Shown here piece after piece: positions 1-9,884 of a stretch of DNA of 56,102 bases. Numbering within the stretch: the stretch's first letter is position 1; each line of letters opens with the position of its first letter. Source of the DNA: Clostridia bacterium. Lineage in GTDB: Bacteria > Bacillota > Clostridia > Oscillospirales > Acutalibacteraceae. A program made the translations under genes and the position numbers. The notes under the pieces are model-generated. The model was not told the DNA's origin and made no database searches. It saw only the letters and a list, made by a program, of their open reading frames with translations. The stretch covers positions 1 through 56,102 of the forward strand of contig JAFQIG010000044.1 of assembly GCA_017397655.1 (NCBI GenBank). Direction: 5' to 3'.

Positions 1-735
1 GTTGCTTCGGGGAATGTGATTTCAGAAGCGTCTGTTCCCTTAAGAACTGTAACTGCCTCTGCGTCTGCGATGGAGCCGTTTGCGCCAGCTGCGAATGTAA
101 CTGTTGCCCACTGCTCTGCATCATATTCGAAGGAAGCTGTTGCTGTTACGTCTGCTTCGATTGCGCCTGTGAGGTCCCAACCTGCGAACTTGTAACCTGC
201 ATCCGGAGTTGCTTCGGGGAATGTGATTTCAGAAGCGTCTGTTCCCTTGAGAACTGTAACTGCCTCTGCGTCTGCGATGGAGCCGTTTTCACCGGCTGCG
301 AATGTAACTGTTACCCACTGTGCATCATCAAGTTCAAATGTAGCTGTAGCTGTTACGTCTGCTTCGATTGCACCTGTGAGGTCCCAACCTGCGAACTTGT
401 AACCTGCATCTGCTGTTGCTTCGGGGAATGTGATTGCGGAAGCGTCTGTTCCCTTAAGAACTGTAACTGCTTCTGCGTCTGCGATGGAGCCGTTTGCACC
501 AGCTGCGAATGTAACTGTTGCCCACTGCTCTGCATCGTATTCGAATGTAGCTGTAACTGTAACGTCAGCTGTGATTGTTTCGGGAGCATTTTCCCAAGCT
601 GCGAACTTGTAACCTGCATCTGCAACTGTCTTGGGAAGATCGATGTCTGCCCATGCTGTGCCTGCTTCTACAGTAACTTCTGTTGTACCATCGATAGAAC
701 CGTTATCGCCTGCTACGAATGTAACTGTGTACTCT
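1..735 (-). repeat. Tandem 207-bp intragenic repeats (B-repeat block 2)
   Basis: The string starting GTTGCTTCGGGGAATGTGAT recurs at 1, 208 and 415, an exact 207-bp (69-codon) period with only a few substitutions per unit. The units encode the B repeats WATVTFAAG...GYKFAGWDL. The block continues beyond the left edge. Near-identity at DNA level means repeat number can change by recombination and may be mis-assembled. Confidence 0.85.
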
Positions 736-3700
736 TCTACAGGAACAACTGCTGCGCCGAACTGTACGTTTGCCATTGTAGATGTGAATGTCTGGCCATA
801 CTGTGCAAACTTATCATATACCATGTAGTTTGCCTTAGCTTCAGATGCGTTAAGAGCAGCTGTCGTGCCGTCAGCCTTGAAGCCTGCTGCACGAGTACCT
901 GCAAGAAGCTCTGCCTTGTTATCAGCATCAGCATACCAATCAGCGTCAACACCAACAAGTGATGTGATTGTGCCGTCGTAAACTACGTCTTCTGTTGCCT
1001 GAAGTCTGAAGGATGCGATGAATGCATCGTCAAACTTGAATGCCTTAGAAGCGGAGGCTGCCTTTGTTGTAACAGCAAGAAGGATGATCTTGTACTGTTC
1101 TTTGAATGCTGCGAAAGCATCAGCGTCAGCCTTTACAGAAGCGTGATACTGCTTGTCATAGCTGTTAAGAGATTCACAAGTAATATCATAGTTTCTGGAG
1201 ATGTTTCTGTCAGTTGTTACATCAAGGATGTAGTCAGCATAAGCTTCGCCATTCTGGATCTGTTCCTCTGTGTATACATAGTCGTCAACGTCAACTACAT
1301 CGAAGAGCTTTGTATCATAGAGAATCTGTGCATAGAGAGCACTGAGATAATAATCTGTATCAAGATTGAAGTTGAATGTAACGATGTCGCCCTTGTTGAT
1401 AACGATCTTGTTATCTGCATCAGCAACAACTTCTTCACCGTTGATAGCAACAGGAATTACATCGATGTTGATGTTAGCCTTGGACTCGTCACGGTTCGGC
1501 ATCTTGCCGTCAACCCAAGTGTTGATATCAGCAGCAAGCTTTGTGATAGCTTCTGTTGCTGCTACTACAGCTGCCTTGGACTGTTCGCCTGCGTATACAT
1601 AGCCGGAAGCTGTTGCTTCTGCGATGTAAGCGTCAGCATCTGTTTCTGCAGAACCGAGAGCTGCAGCTACAGCGAGGATAGCTTCGTCTGTGTAGTAGTA
1701 AAGGTTCTCGGGATCAGGAAGAAGAGCGATTGCTGCATTGAGAGCTGCAAGATCTTCTTCTGTAAGGGATGTGTCAGCAACTTCAAGAACTGCTGTAACT
1801 GTTACGTCTGCAGTACCTGCTGTGCCGCCTGTGAAGTCAGCACCGTCAGCTGTCTTCCAACCCTTGAATGTGTAACCGTCAACAGAGGGATCGATGGGAA
1901 GAACTACTTCTGCACCATAGAAGTATTCGTCCTGATCATACTGTGTGAAGGAGCCATCTTCTTCGGGAACAAGGAATGTGTATGTAGCAACTGTTCTTGC
2001 AACATAAACTTCGATTGTTGCGCCGTTTTCTGTAACATAAGCACTGAGAGTTGACTTATCTGTGTCAACATAGAAGCCTTCAGATTCATAGTCAGCTGCA
2101 TTTACGGAAGCTTCGCTGCCGATTGCTGCTGTGAAGGAAGATGTAACAGCTGCGCCATAATCGCCTGTTGTATCCATTGTGTATACATTAACTGTTACGG
2201 ATGCGTCTGTTGCAGCGAAAGATGCTGTAACTGTAGCATCAGATTCAACTGTTTCGCCTGCGTTGTCCCAACCTGCGAATGTATAGCCTTCATCAGCTGT
2301 TGCTTCGGGGAATGTGATGTCTGCCCAAGCTGTGCCCTTGAGAACTGTTACTTCTGTTTCGCCTGCGATGGAGCCGTTAGCACCTGCTACGAAAGTAACT
2401 GTTGCCCACTGATCGGGATCATACTCGAAGATAGCTGTATATGTAGCATCAACGTCGATTGTTGTTGCGTCTTCACCGATTTCTTCGGAAACCCAACCTG
2501 ACAATTCATAACCGGGATCAGCAATTGCTTCGGGAAGCAATGTAGCAGCTACTTCAATGGGAGTGCCCTTGAGAAGAGTTGCTTCTGTCTGGCCGCTGAT
2601 TGTTCCGTTTTCGCCGGCAACAAACTTAACTGTTACCCACTGGTCTGCGTCATATTCGAATGTAGCTGTTGCTGTTACATCAGCATTGATTGTGCCTGTG
2701 AGGTCCCAACCTGCAAACTTGTAACCTGCCTCAGCTGTTGCTTCGGGGAATTCGATTGCGGAAGCGTCTGTTCCCTTAAGAACTGTAACTGCTTCTGCGT
2801 CTGCGATGGAGCCGTACTGACCAGCTGCGAATGTAACTGTTGCCCACTGCTCTGCATCGTATTCAAAGTTAGCTGTAACTGTTACGTCAGCAGTGATTGT
2901 TTCAGGAGCACCTGTCCAACCTGCAAACTTGTAGCCTGCATCAGCAACTGCTGTGGGAAGAGCGATGTCAGCGAATGCTGTGCCTTCGTCAACAGTAACT
3001 TCTGTAGTGCCTTCGAGAGCACCGTTGTCGCCTGCTACGAATGTAACTGTGTACTGTTCTGTGGGTTCTACAACTGCGCCTGCACCGATTGTGAACTCAA
3101 CTTCACCGTCAGTAAGGTCTACTGTATGACCGTAACCAACAACACCTGTTGAAGAGTATTGGTTTGTGCCGTTTGTTTCTGCAGTAACTTTGTTTGAACT
3201 TTCTTTAGAAGTTGTCTTGATAGCTTCGTAAGGAATCCAAACCGATGTTGTTGCACCTTCAGCTGTAGCGGCATCATCAAGTACCTGAAGCTGGAAGGAG
3301 AAGTATGTATCGTAAGGAACCTTGATAAGCTGTCCGCTTGCGGGAGAGTCGGAAGAGCTTACATACTTTGTAGAAACAAAGTGATAATTCGCATAATCAG
3401 AAAGGATATTACCGGAAGCTTTACCGCCCTCTTTCCATGCCATAGGTGTATATGTGTTCTTTGCACCTTTCCAAATAGAGGAAGAAGGATCACCTGTTAA
3501 AGTATTGGTTGTACCCGTTCTACCATTATTGGCATCCGACATAAGAGTGTCATACCAAGTAAGACCATCAACCGTCTGAACAGAATCTTCATATGTCTTG
3601 AAGAAACCTGTTTCGGTCTTATAGTTACCGGTATCAATTGTTGTGTATCGAGCACCGTCAAGATACAGAGCAAACATTGTGCTGTCGTAGCAAACATGGT

Positions 3701-3968
3701 TTGATACTGACTGAGCATAGAAATCTGTACCGATCTTTACACGTACTTCGATAACATCGCCGGGCTCAAGATTTGTGCCCGATGTGAGTTCTGTCTCAAC
3801 AGGAGTTCCATCTACTACCTTGAAGATGTCAAGTCCCTGTTTCATTGTATTTTCATTGCCGTTATAAACCGTTGTTGTGTTCATTGCGGCAGAACCTACA
3901 ATAGAAAAGACACTGAACGCCATCACAAGAGAGAGAACGACTGCGAGAGCACGCTTTGCCATTTTCAT
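1..3968 (-). CDS. Giant secreted InlB B-repeat protein with two cohesin-like modules (partial, 3' end off window)
   Basis: Reading frame open from the ATG at 3968 to the left edge, about 1322 codons, so the C-terminus is missing. The start has AGGAGG 11 nt upstream; a second in-frame ATG at 3962 is spaced worse. A signal peptide (MKMAKRALAVVLSLVMAFSVF) is followed by a cohesin-like beta-sandwich (about residues 25-300; PGDVIEVRVKIGTDFY, then CYDSTMFAL), four to five B repeats of about 69 residues ending in GYKFAGW...ATFEYD, a helical FIVAR-like stretch, a second cohesin-like module (INKGDIVTFNFNLDTDYY) and at least four more B repeats. The order cohesin-like + B repeats therefore occurs twice, suggesting internal duplication. 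B repeats (Listeria-Bacteroides repeat family) are found in surface proteins and adhesins; the ligand here is unknown. It is the last visible gene of a minus-strand run behind two dockerin-like proteins. The cohesin assignment rests on fold-like pattern only. Confidence 0.8.
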   Translation of the reverse strand, partial: MKMAKRALAVVLSLVMAFSVFSIVGSAAMNTTTVYNGNENTMKQGLDIFKVVDGTPVETELTSGTNLEPGDVIEVRVKIGTDFYAQSVSNHVCYDSTMFALYLDGARYTTIDTGNYKTETGFFKTYEDSVQTVDGLTWYDTLMSDANNGRTGTTNTLTGDPSSSIWKGAKNTYTPMAWKEGGKASGNILSDYANYHFVSTKYVSSSDSPASGQLIKVPYDTYFSFQLQVLDDAATAEGATTSVWIPYEAIKTTSKESSNKVTAETNGTNQYSSTGVVGYGHTVDLTDGEVEFTIGAGAVVEPTEQYTVTFVAGDNGALEGTTEVTVDEGTAFADIALPTAVADAGYKFAGWTGAPETITADVTVTANFEYDAEQWATVTFAAGQYGSIADAEAVTVLKGTDASAIEFPEATAEAGYKFAGWDLTGTINADVTATATFEYDADQWVTVKFVAGENGTISGQTEATLLKGTPIEVAATLLPEAIADPGYELSGWVSEEIGEDATTIDVDATYTAIFEYDPDQWATVTFVAGANGSIAGETEVTVLKGTAWADITFPEATADEGYTFAGWDNAGETVESDATVTASFAATDASVTVNVYTMDTTGDYGAAVTSSFTAAIGSEASVNAADYESEGFYVDTDKSTLSAYVTENGATIEVYVARTVATYTFLVPEEDGSFTQYDQDEYFYGAEVVLPIDPSVDGYTFKGWKTADGADFTGGTAGTADVTVTAVLEVADTSLTEEDLAALNAAIALLPDPENLYYYTDEAILAVAAALGSAETDADAYIAEATASGYVYAGEQSKAAVVAATEAITKLAADINTWVDGKMPNRDESKANINIDVIPVAINGEEVVADADNKIVINKGDIVTFNFNLDTDYYLSALYAQILYDTKLFDVVDVDDYVYTEEQIQNGEAYADYILDVTTDRNISRNYDITCESLNSYDKQYHASVKADADAFAAFKEQYKIILLAVTTKAASASKAFKFDDAFIASFRLQATEDVVYDGTITSLVGVDADWYADADNKAELLAGTRAAGFKADGTTAALNASEAKANYMVYDKFAQYGQTFTSTMANVQFGAAVVPVEEYTVTFVAGDNGSIDGTTEVTVEAGTAWADIDLPKTVADAGYKFAAWENAPETITADVTVTATFEYDAEQWATVTFAAGANGSIADAEAVTVLKGTDASAITFPEATADAGYKFAGWDLTGAIEADVTATATFELDDAQWVTVTFAAGENGSIADAEAVTVLKGTDASEITFPEATPDAGYKFAGWDLTGAIEADVTATASFEYDAEQWATVTFAAGANGSIADAEAVTVLKGTDASEITFPEA
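2215..3054 (-). repeat. Second block of B-repeat coding units (more diverged)
   Basis: Four recognisable B-repeat units of 204 to about 230 bp, between the two cohesin-like modules. Shared strings such as GTTGCTTCGGGGAA occur at 2299 and 2737. Units are less alike than those at 1-735, so this block is probably older or less recently homogenised. Confidence 0.75.
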
Positions 3969-4034
3969 GTGTGTTTTTTCCTCCTTAATCTTTTTGCTTG
4001 GTTTATTTAATTTGCTTTGCAAAGTAAACCCTGA

Positions 4035-5195
4035 TTAAAAATAGATAACGTCTACACCCTCTGTGTATGTCTGGTCAATATAGCCCTCTACCATCATAGC
4101 GATCTCTATGGCAGCATAGTCATCGGCTGTTACCAGACCGTCAACATTAGTGTCGCATGAGAACATTGTTGCATTAGAATCAACCTCTTCCCATGACCAC
4201 TCAGGAATGTAAAGATATGCATCAATAAGTACCGCAACATCAGAAGCATCGGTCACAGAGTCACCGTTGATATCGCCGAAAACTACAAGCTCATACTCGC
4301 CGATCGACTTGCCGTTTGCATCGAATGCCTTAAGCTTTGCACCTGTTGAATAACAGCCTGCATCATTTGTCTCTAATTCGTACGTTGCTCCACCCTCACA
4401 AGTAATGTGGTTAGCGATAACGTCCTCGTCAAGAGACATAAAGTCTTTTGCTGTAGTTGTAAAGCCGTAGATGTAACCTCTCTCCTCGTCGATGACAGTA
4501 TCAGAGCCTGTCTTGGGAGAGATAGATGCACTTACCTTATAAACAGAAATTGTTTCACCTGTAGAGTTGACTGTACAGGTTGTAGAATTCATCTTATAAA
4601 TAGTAGATGCATCGGAGGGATCAGCAATACCCTGATAGTAGAAGAAGTTCTTACACTGTGTTGTGGTGGGGATAATAACCTTACCGCTTGTTACAGTGGG
4701 AGCATCCTTTACACGAAGCTGGAATGTAATACAGTTGGAGCCTGCCGGTTCATTATAATAGGCAAGACCTGCTGCTGTAGTACCTGCAGTCCACTGGATA
4801 AGAAGACCGCTGTAAGTTGTCTTTGCATAAGTTCCGCCGAAAGCTTCTGCGGTTGAGGGAAGAACAGCAGATTCAAGGACGGACTCTGCACCTGCCAAAG
4901 CACCGTAACCCTTTACGTTACCGACATCGGTATCGCTACCGTTGTCAACAGTAACAAGCTCGAAAGCTTTTGTAGTAAACATTACGGGCCAGCGCATTGC
5001 AGTATAATTGAAATCGTTTGCAATGTTGATTGTAAACGTAATGATATCGCCGGGATAAAGACCCTTGTTACGGTCTGCCGTAAGGTTGATGGTAATTGAA
5101 CCTGTCTCGCCCTCGGCAGAAGCTGCGATAGATACGCTACAAAGAACAAGGAGGATCGCAAGCAGAACAACTGCAATCTTTTTAACAAATCTCAT
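4035..5195 (-). CDS. Secreted cohesin-like protein with C-terminal dockerin-like pair
   Basis: 386 aa. ATG at 5195 is preceded by AGGAGG about 7 nt away. Signal peptide about 1-27 (MRFVKKIAVVLLAILLVLC). Residues about 30-190 form a cohesin/CBM-like beta-sandwich (GLYPGDIITFTINIANDFNY; TKAFELVTVD), resembling both modules of the neighbouring B-repeat giant. The C-terminus (about 305-380) carries two EF-hand-like calcium motifs, GDINGDSVTDASDVAVLIDA and DTNVDGLVTADD, typical of dockerins. Dockerins normally bind cohesins in cellulosome-like assemblies; having a cohesin-like fold and a dockerin-like tail in one chain suggests chaining of subunits, but no catalytic domain is visible. Second gene of the minus-strand run, 66 nt before the B-repeat giant. 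No enzyme activity can be assigned. Confidence 0.8.
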   Translation of the reverse strand: MRFVKKIAVVLLAILLVLCSVSIAASAEGETGSITINLTADRNKGLYPGDIITFTINIANDFNYTAMRWPVMFTTKAFELVTVDNGSDTDVGNVKGYGALAGAESVLESAVLPSTAEAFGGTYAKTTYSGLLIQWTAGTTAAGLAYYNEPAGSNCITFQLRVKDAPTVTSGKVIIPTTTQCKNFFYYQGIADPSDASTIYKMNSTTCTVNSTGETISVYKVSASISPKTGSDTVIDEERGYIYGFTTTAKDFMSLDEDVIANHITCEGGATYELETNDAGCYSTGAKLKAFDANGKSIGEYELVVFGDINGDSVTDASDVAVLIDAYLYIPEWSWEEVDSNATMFSCDTNVDGLVTADDYAAIEIAMMVEGYIDQTYTEGVDVIYF

Positions 5196-5222
5196 TATTT
5201 TTCCTCCTGTTTAATTCGTTCA

Positions 5223-5250
5223 CTTGCCGACCGACTCATCGGTCGGCAAG
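5223..5250 (-). other. Intercistronic 12-bp stem-loop
   Basis: CTTGCCGACCGA (5223-5234) and TCGGTCGGCAAG (5239-5250) pair perfectly around a CTCA loop, between the 1484-aa and 386-aa genes. No U-run follows on the minus strand, so it is more likely an mRNA-processing or stability element, or a leaky attenuator, than a full terminator. Confidence 0.6.
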
Positions 5251-5282
5251 CGGAAATTAGCTGTTAACTATTTGGGATAAAA

Positions 5283-8200
5283 TTAATAGGGAAGCTGCTG
5301 CTCAAGTGCGCCTGTCATCATAGCATCAATGAGAACTGCAATATCGGACGCATCCATAACGTAGTCGAAGTTTACGTCTGTTGCAAAACCTTCAGCTGTC
5401 TCATAAGGCATATAATCTGCCCACTCTGTCGCATAGTTCATAGTTTCGATGATAAGAGAGATGTCAGAAGCGTCCATTGCAGCATCGCCGTTGATATCGC
5501 CAAACCAAACAATGGGAATTTCTTCAACAAGAACATCACCGTCATAAATGTTAAGAACTGCTGCTGTGGATTCAAGACCCTGCTCGTTATAGATGATTTC
5601 TGCCCAATAAGAACCTGTTGTTGTAACGTAGCACTCAACTTCAGGGAAATAGGGATCAAGACCTACAACATACTTATATCCGTCATCAGCTTCATAAACC
5701 TGGATTGTTGTATCTTCGTCGAAGCTGTAGCCGCCTGCTTCTGCCTGTTCAAGATCGCCGTAAGCTGTTGTAAGAGCTGTAGCTGCGCTGTTAACAGCAG
5801 CCTGGTTCTCATCACTGAGTTCAAGGTTCTGCTCAACAAGTGCTACTGCTTCTTCATAAGCTGCTGCGAATGTTGCCCAAGAAAGAGATGTATATGTGCC
5901 TGCATCGTTGCCTGCATCATATGTTGCCTTTGCATCGTTGATAGCAGCATTAAGCTGAGTATAATCAACCTTTGCTGTGCCTTCAACAAGTCTCTTGCGA
6001 GATGCGATAAGCTGTGAACGAGCTTCGTTAACCTTTGTCTGACGGAGACCGTCACCTTCAAGGTTTTCGGAACCATCGATAACTTCACCGATAGGTTCAG
6101 CTGCTACTGTCTGAGCAAATGCGTATGCTCTTGTGAATGCTTCCCAAGATTCATCGCTGTAGTTGCCCTGACCTGCCTCGTATGTTGCAGATGCAAGTGC
6201 GATTTCAGCTTCAAGGTGTGTTGTGTATGCGCGGACTCTGATAAGTCTGTTGCCGTAGAGGTTCAATCTGTGCTCTGCGTAAGCTGCCTTGATTGATTCT
6301 ACGTCGCCGCCTGCAAGCCAGAGATCGATGATGTCTTCTGCATCTTCTTTCTCTTCCTTGAAGTTGCTGTATGTGTAGCCGATGTAGTCCTCTCTGCCGA
6401 AGTATGTATGTCTGGGATCGTCATAGTCATACTCTGCCTTAAGAGGAAGATCTGTTTCTTCATCAAGAACAGGGTTGCCGTTTTCGTCTGTTACAAGATA
6501 TGTGTCGTCGGGAACGAAGCTTTCAAGTGTTGCCTTAACGCCTGCTGCACCGCTGGAGATTGCGCCGTCTTCAAGCTTTTCAATAGCATTGTAAAGTGCA
6601 TATGCTGCTTCGAAGTAACGAGATGCGTGAGTTGTTTCAAACTGACCGACATCTCTGGGCTGGAATGCGATGGAGATAGCATCTTCAAGAGCTGCTTCGT
6701 ACTCTGCCCATACGTCCTCACCGTAAACTGTCTCTACAGTTTCGTCTTCTTCTGTGAATACGTATTCGGGATCGCTTTCAAGTATATCGTAACGTGTGCC
6801 GAAATCAAGGTAAGATGTCTCGTACTCATCCATGTTATAGCTGGACTTCTGTCTGTCAGAAGCAACTGCAGATTCTACCATCTTGGGAAGACCGTAGTCA
6901 TTGTATACATAGATGAACTGCGGGAAGTTGATTGTTTCGTCAACGTCCTGTGTTGCTGTTGCTGTGAACGAGAATGTATTTGTATAAATACCCTCTTCAA
7001 GGATTGCTTCTTCATCTGTAGAAATGTAAGGCTTGTATTCCTGAACACCGCCGCCTGCGTATGTTTCGATTTCGTAGCCTTCGTTACCTGCGATACCGAG
7101 ACCTGCAAGTGTATCATCGATTGTAACGCTGTCAACAGTAAAGAATGCGGGAAGTGTATGTGTTGTCTTTGTCTTGGAAGCGTTTCTCTGGAGATCCATT
7201 TCAACGTCCGCAAGCTCAGATGCCTTTGTGCCTACCTGATAATACTTTGCATTATCATAGTATACAAGGTGAAGGTTGCCCTGTGCGTTAGCGTCAGCTT
7301 TTCTTGATTCTTTACCGTCGTCAACAGTGGATGAAACGTAAGAATAGCATGTTGCTGTAAGAGGTTCTTTTGTCATCTGGCTGCCGGATTCTTCGTATAC
7401 GTCGTAAGTGATTACAACCTTAAGAACGGAGCCGGTAACAAGCTCGCCGTCAAACTCGAATGTCTGTGATGTACCACCGTTGATGAAAACATCGCTGTCG
7501 GGATATACAGAAACAGAATCTTCAAGTTCTTCCTTTACGTAACACTGCTGTTCCATGTCATAGTAGTAGTTGTACTGTGTTGCATCTACTGAACGGATGT
7601 AGTACTTGTACAACTGGTCAGGCTCTTCAGGAGTGTTGCCGTACTTGTCAGTTGCGTTTGTGTTGATACCGTTGGATTCGTTGAACATATAGAATGAATC
7701 AACAAATGTAGGATCAAGAGTTTCGGGAAGGCTGATGTAGGGATAGCCGAATTCTGCCGGAGAGCTGAGGTCAAGGATTGAACAAAGCAACGGAAGAAGT
7801 GAAACTGCAAGATCAGCTACTCTGTCATTAAGACCTGTAAGAAGGTTCTTGAGAAGAGCGCTGAGGAAGTCAGCATCAAGAAGGCCTTCAAGTGTGCTGT
7901 AATCGTGATCCTCGGGGAATACGCCGGGAATTACGTAGTTGATGATACCTACGATTCTGCCGAGAAGAACTTCAATGATTGTGCCGTTGAGCTCACCATC
8001 GGGGTTCTTTGCAAGGAGACCGAGGAATGCATCAAGGTCAAGGTTAAGGATGTTTTCTACAACGTCTTCAAAGAGGATGTTGTAAAGGTTATCTCTTGCG
8101 TTACCGTCTTCTGTGTAGGGAAGCCAGTCGCTGGGGATAATGCTGAAGATTACGTAGCTGAGAGCTTCCCAGCCTTCGCCTTCAACGTCGGATACGAATC

Positions 8201-9737
8201 CGCCGTAGTTTTCTACGATCCAGCTCATAGCTGCATCTGCAAACTCGTCTGCAGAAAGACCGTATTCCATATTCATATTTGTGATCTGGTTAAGACCGTA
8301 TGCACCCATGTCGAGAAGCATTCTGATAACACCGTCAAGGTCTTCTTCAACATCGGAATAATCCTGAGAAGGAACTGTGTTAGCAGCGATGGACTTCATT
8401 GTATAGAAGAGAACCGACATCGGAGTTGTGCATGTGTTGGGAACAAATACATCGTCGATTGATCCGTTTACTGTGGATCTGAGAAGATATGCTGCGAATT
8501 CGTCGTCAGTCATCTTGTCAAGAGCTTCCTTATCAAGAACCTCTACATAGCCTGCGAAGAACTCGTCACCTGTCTGAGCAAGAACTTCCTTTGCAATCTT
8601 GACAATGTTGGGGATGATGTCGGCATTGCCGTTTTCATAGCTCCATGTAATGTCAATGTTGGGGTTGATTGCAGCTTCTGCTACGAAACCGAGAATATCG
8701 TTGAGATGCTCAACGAAGGACTCTTCGCCCCAACCGGAGATATCGTACTCTTCAAGATGGAAATCAAGGTTGATGAGGTTTGCATAACCGTTAAGGTTAG
8801 AATCGTCTTCATCATACATTCTGTCGCCGTTTTCATCTTTGCCGAGGTATGTATACTCTACGCCGCAAAGCTCACGGAGAACTTTTCTGAGTTTTGTATT
8901 GGCAAGAGGAACGCCGACGCTGTTGATAGCGATACGGACTCCCTTTTCTACGATGTCATAGAAAGAATCGTTGAGAAGGTCGATTTCCTTTTCGATACCG
9001 GGAACGTACTTCTGGATGTAACCGGAAATCTTGTTGATTGTGTCGCTCTTTTCAGGATCGTAGTTGCCGGATGCAACAAGGTTGATGAATGTGGTGACAT
9101 ACTCGTCAAGAGTGAGAGTAAGATCGAGGTCATCTTCATCAACGTTGGGCCATACAAGCTCTGCTACCAATTCCTTTGCAAGAAGCGGGAGATTGAGATA
9201 CTCTTCGATATCTACGAAGCCTGCAAGGATACCAAGATCAAGACCGCCGTTTTCAACGGAACCGTAGGGAACCTTACCTACGATTTTAGCATTGTCAGCA
9301 AGGAACTGGAACAATGCATAAACGATATCAAGGTCTGTGTAGCCTTCGTCCGTTCTGAGGGGAGCGTTAAGAAGGGAGCTGACGTCAAGATACCGAACGT
9401 CACCGCCGATAACGCTGAGGAGAGGCTCTACTTCTTTCCAGAGATCTCTCAATGAAAGAAGAGTTGCGTCAACAGAAGTAATATCTGCTTTGATTGTAAG
9501 AAGACCTGCAAGATCAAAGTTGATAAGCATGTTTTCTTCTGCAAGCATACGATCTACTTCGTCAAGTGCCATAGAGCCGTACTGCTCTGTTGTAAGGATG
9601 GGCTTGTCGACTGAGTCGTAACTTGTGATTGCGCTGTCCTTATAAGCAGTGTAAGCTGCTTCTGCACCGATTGAGAACGATGAGAATACAAGCACCATTG
9701 CCAAAAGAACGCTGAGAATTTTACTGAATTTTCTCAA
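5283..9737 (-). CDS. Large secreted dockerin-like protein with FIVAR-like helical modules
   Basis: 1484 aa from a TTG at 9737 (GGAGGTG lies 7-9 nt upstream; the protein begins MRKFSKILSVLLAMVLVFSS, a clear signal peptide). Residues about 40-650 are helix-rich and acidic with many leucines and match no family I know. About 650-950 is beta-rich with Tyr-rich strands. About 1000-1330 holds helical segments of FIVAR type (LNAAINDAKATYDAGN; SWATFAAAYEEAVALVEQ). The last 80 residues form a dockerin-like pair: GDINGDAAMDASDISLIIET and DVNFDYVMDASDIAVLIDAM. It is the first gene after the promoter at 9977-10005 and leads the run with the cohesin-like proteins, so a joint surface assembly is plausible. 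No active-site motif was seen. Confidence 0.75.
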   Translation of the reverse strand: MRKFSKILSVLLAMVLVFSSFSIGAEAAYTAYKDSAITSYDSVDKPILTTEQYGSMALDEVDRMLAEENMLINFDLAGLLTIKADITSVDATLLSLRDLWKEVEPLLSVIGGDVRYLDVSSLLNAPLRTDEGYTDLDIVYALFQFLADNAKIVGKVPYGSVENGGLDLGILAGFVDIEEYLNLPLLAKELVAELVWPNVDEDDLDLTLTLDEYVTTFINLVASGNYDPEKSDTINKISGYIQKYVPGIEKEIDLLNDSFYDIVEKGVRIAINSVGVPLANTKLRKVLRELCGVEYTYLGKDENGDRMYDEDDSNLNGYANLINLDFHLEEYDISGWGEESFVEHLNDILGFVAEAAINPNIDITWSYENGNADIIPNIVKIAKEVLAQTGDEFFAGYVEVLDKEALDKMTDDEFAAYLLRSTVNGSIDDVFVPNTCTTPMSVLFYTMKSIAANTVPSQDYSDVEEDLDGVIRMLLDMGAYGLNQITNMNMEYGLSADEFADAAMSWIVENYGGFVSDVEGEGWEALSYVIFSIIPSDWLPYTEDGNARDNLYNILFEDVVENILNLDLDAFLGLLAKNPDGELNGTIIEVLLGRIVGIINYVIPGVFPEDHDYSTLEGLLDADFLSALLKNLLTGLNDRVADLAVSLLPLLCSILDLSSPAEFGYPYISLPETLDPTFVDSFYMFNESNGINTNATDKYGNTPEEPDQLYKYYIRSVDATQYNYYYDMEQQCYVKEELEDSVSVYPDSDVFINGGTSQTFEFDGELVTGSVLKVVITYDVYEESGSQMTKEPLTATCYSYVSSTVDDGKESRKADANAQGNLHLVYYDNAKYYQVGTKASELADVEMDLQRNASKTKTTHTLPAFFTVDSVTIDDTLAGLGIAGNEGYEIETYAGGGVQEYKPYISTDEEAILEEGIYTNTFSFTATATQDVDETINFPQFIYVYNDYGLPKMVESAVASDRQKSSYNMDEYETSYLDFGTRYDILESDPEYVFTEEDETVETVYGEDVWAEYEAALEDAISIAFQPRDVGQFETTHASRYFEAAYALYNAIEKLEDGAISSGAAGVKATLESFVPDDTYLVTDENGNPVLDEETDLPLKAEYDYDDPRHTYFGREDYIGYTYSNFKEEKEDAEDIIDLWLAGGDVESIKAAYAEHRLNLYGNRLIRVRAYTTHLEAEIALASATYEAGQGNYSDESWEAFTRAYAFAQTVAAEPIGEVIDGSENLEGDGLRQTKVNEARSQLIASRKRLVEGTAKVDYTQLNAAINDAKATYDAGNDAGTYTSLSWATFAAAYEEAVALVEQNLELSDENQAAVNSAATALTTAYGDLEQAEAGGYSFDEDTTIQVYEADDGYKYVVGLDPYFPEVECYVTTTGSYWAEIIYNEQGLESTAAVLNIYDGDVLVEEIPIVWFGDINGDAAMDASDISLIIETMNYATEWADYMPYETAEGFATDVNFDYVMDASDIAVLIDAMMTGALEQQLPY

Positions 9738-9884
9738 AGTTTACACCTCCGTAATTATTTGATACATTTCTGTATACAGTATCCAAAAGCCAACAAAAAC
9801 GCCGCATTTCCCGACGAAAAACGTACGGGACAAGCCTCACTCTCCTCTCATTCGGAATTAATGTATTTAAGCCGGTAAATTCGT

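Noticed and set aside
1143-2054. 303-aa plus-strand frame opposite the B-repeat gene
   Set aside because: Cys/Val/Ile-rich antisense shadow of a repetitive, strongly codon-biased minus-strand gene; no start site or family.
6408-7307. 299-aa plus-strand frame opposite the 1484-aa gene
   Set aside because: Antisense shadow with many Cys and Val; the minus strand has signal peptide, dockerin and ribosome-binding site.
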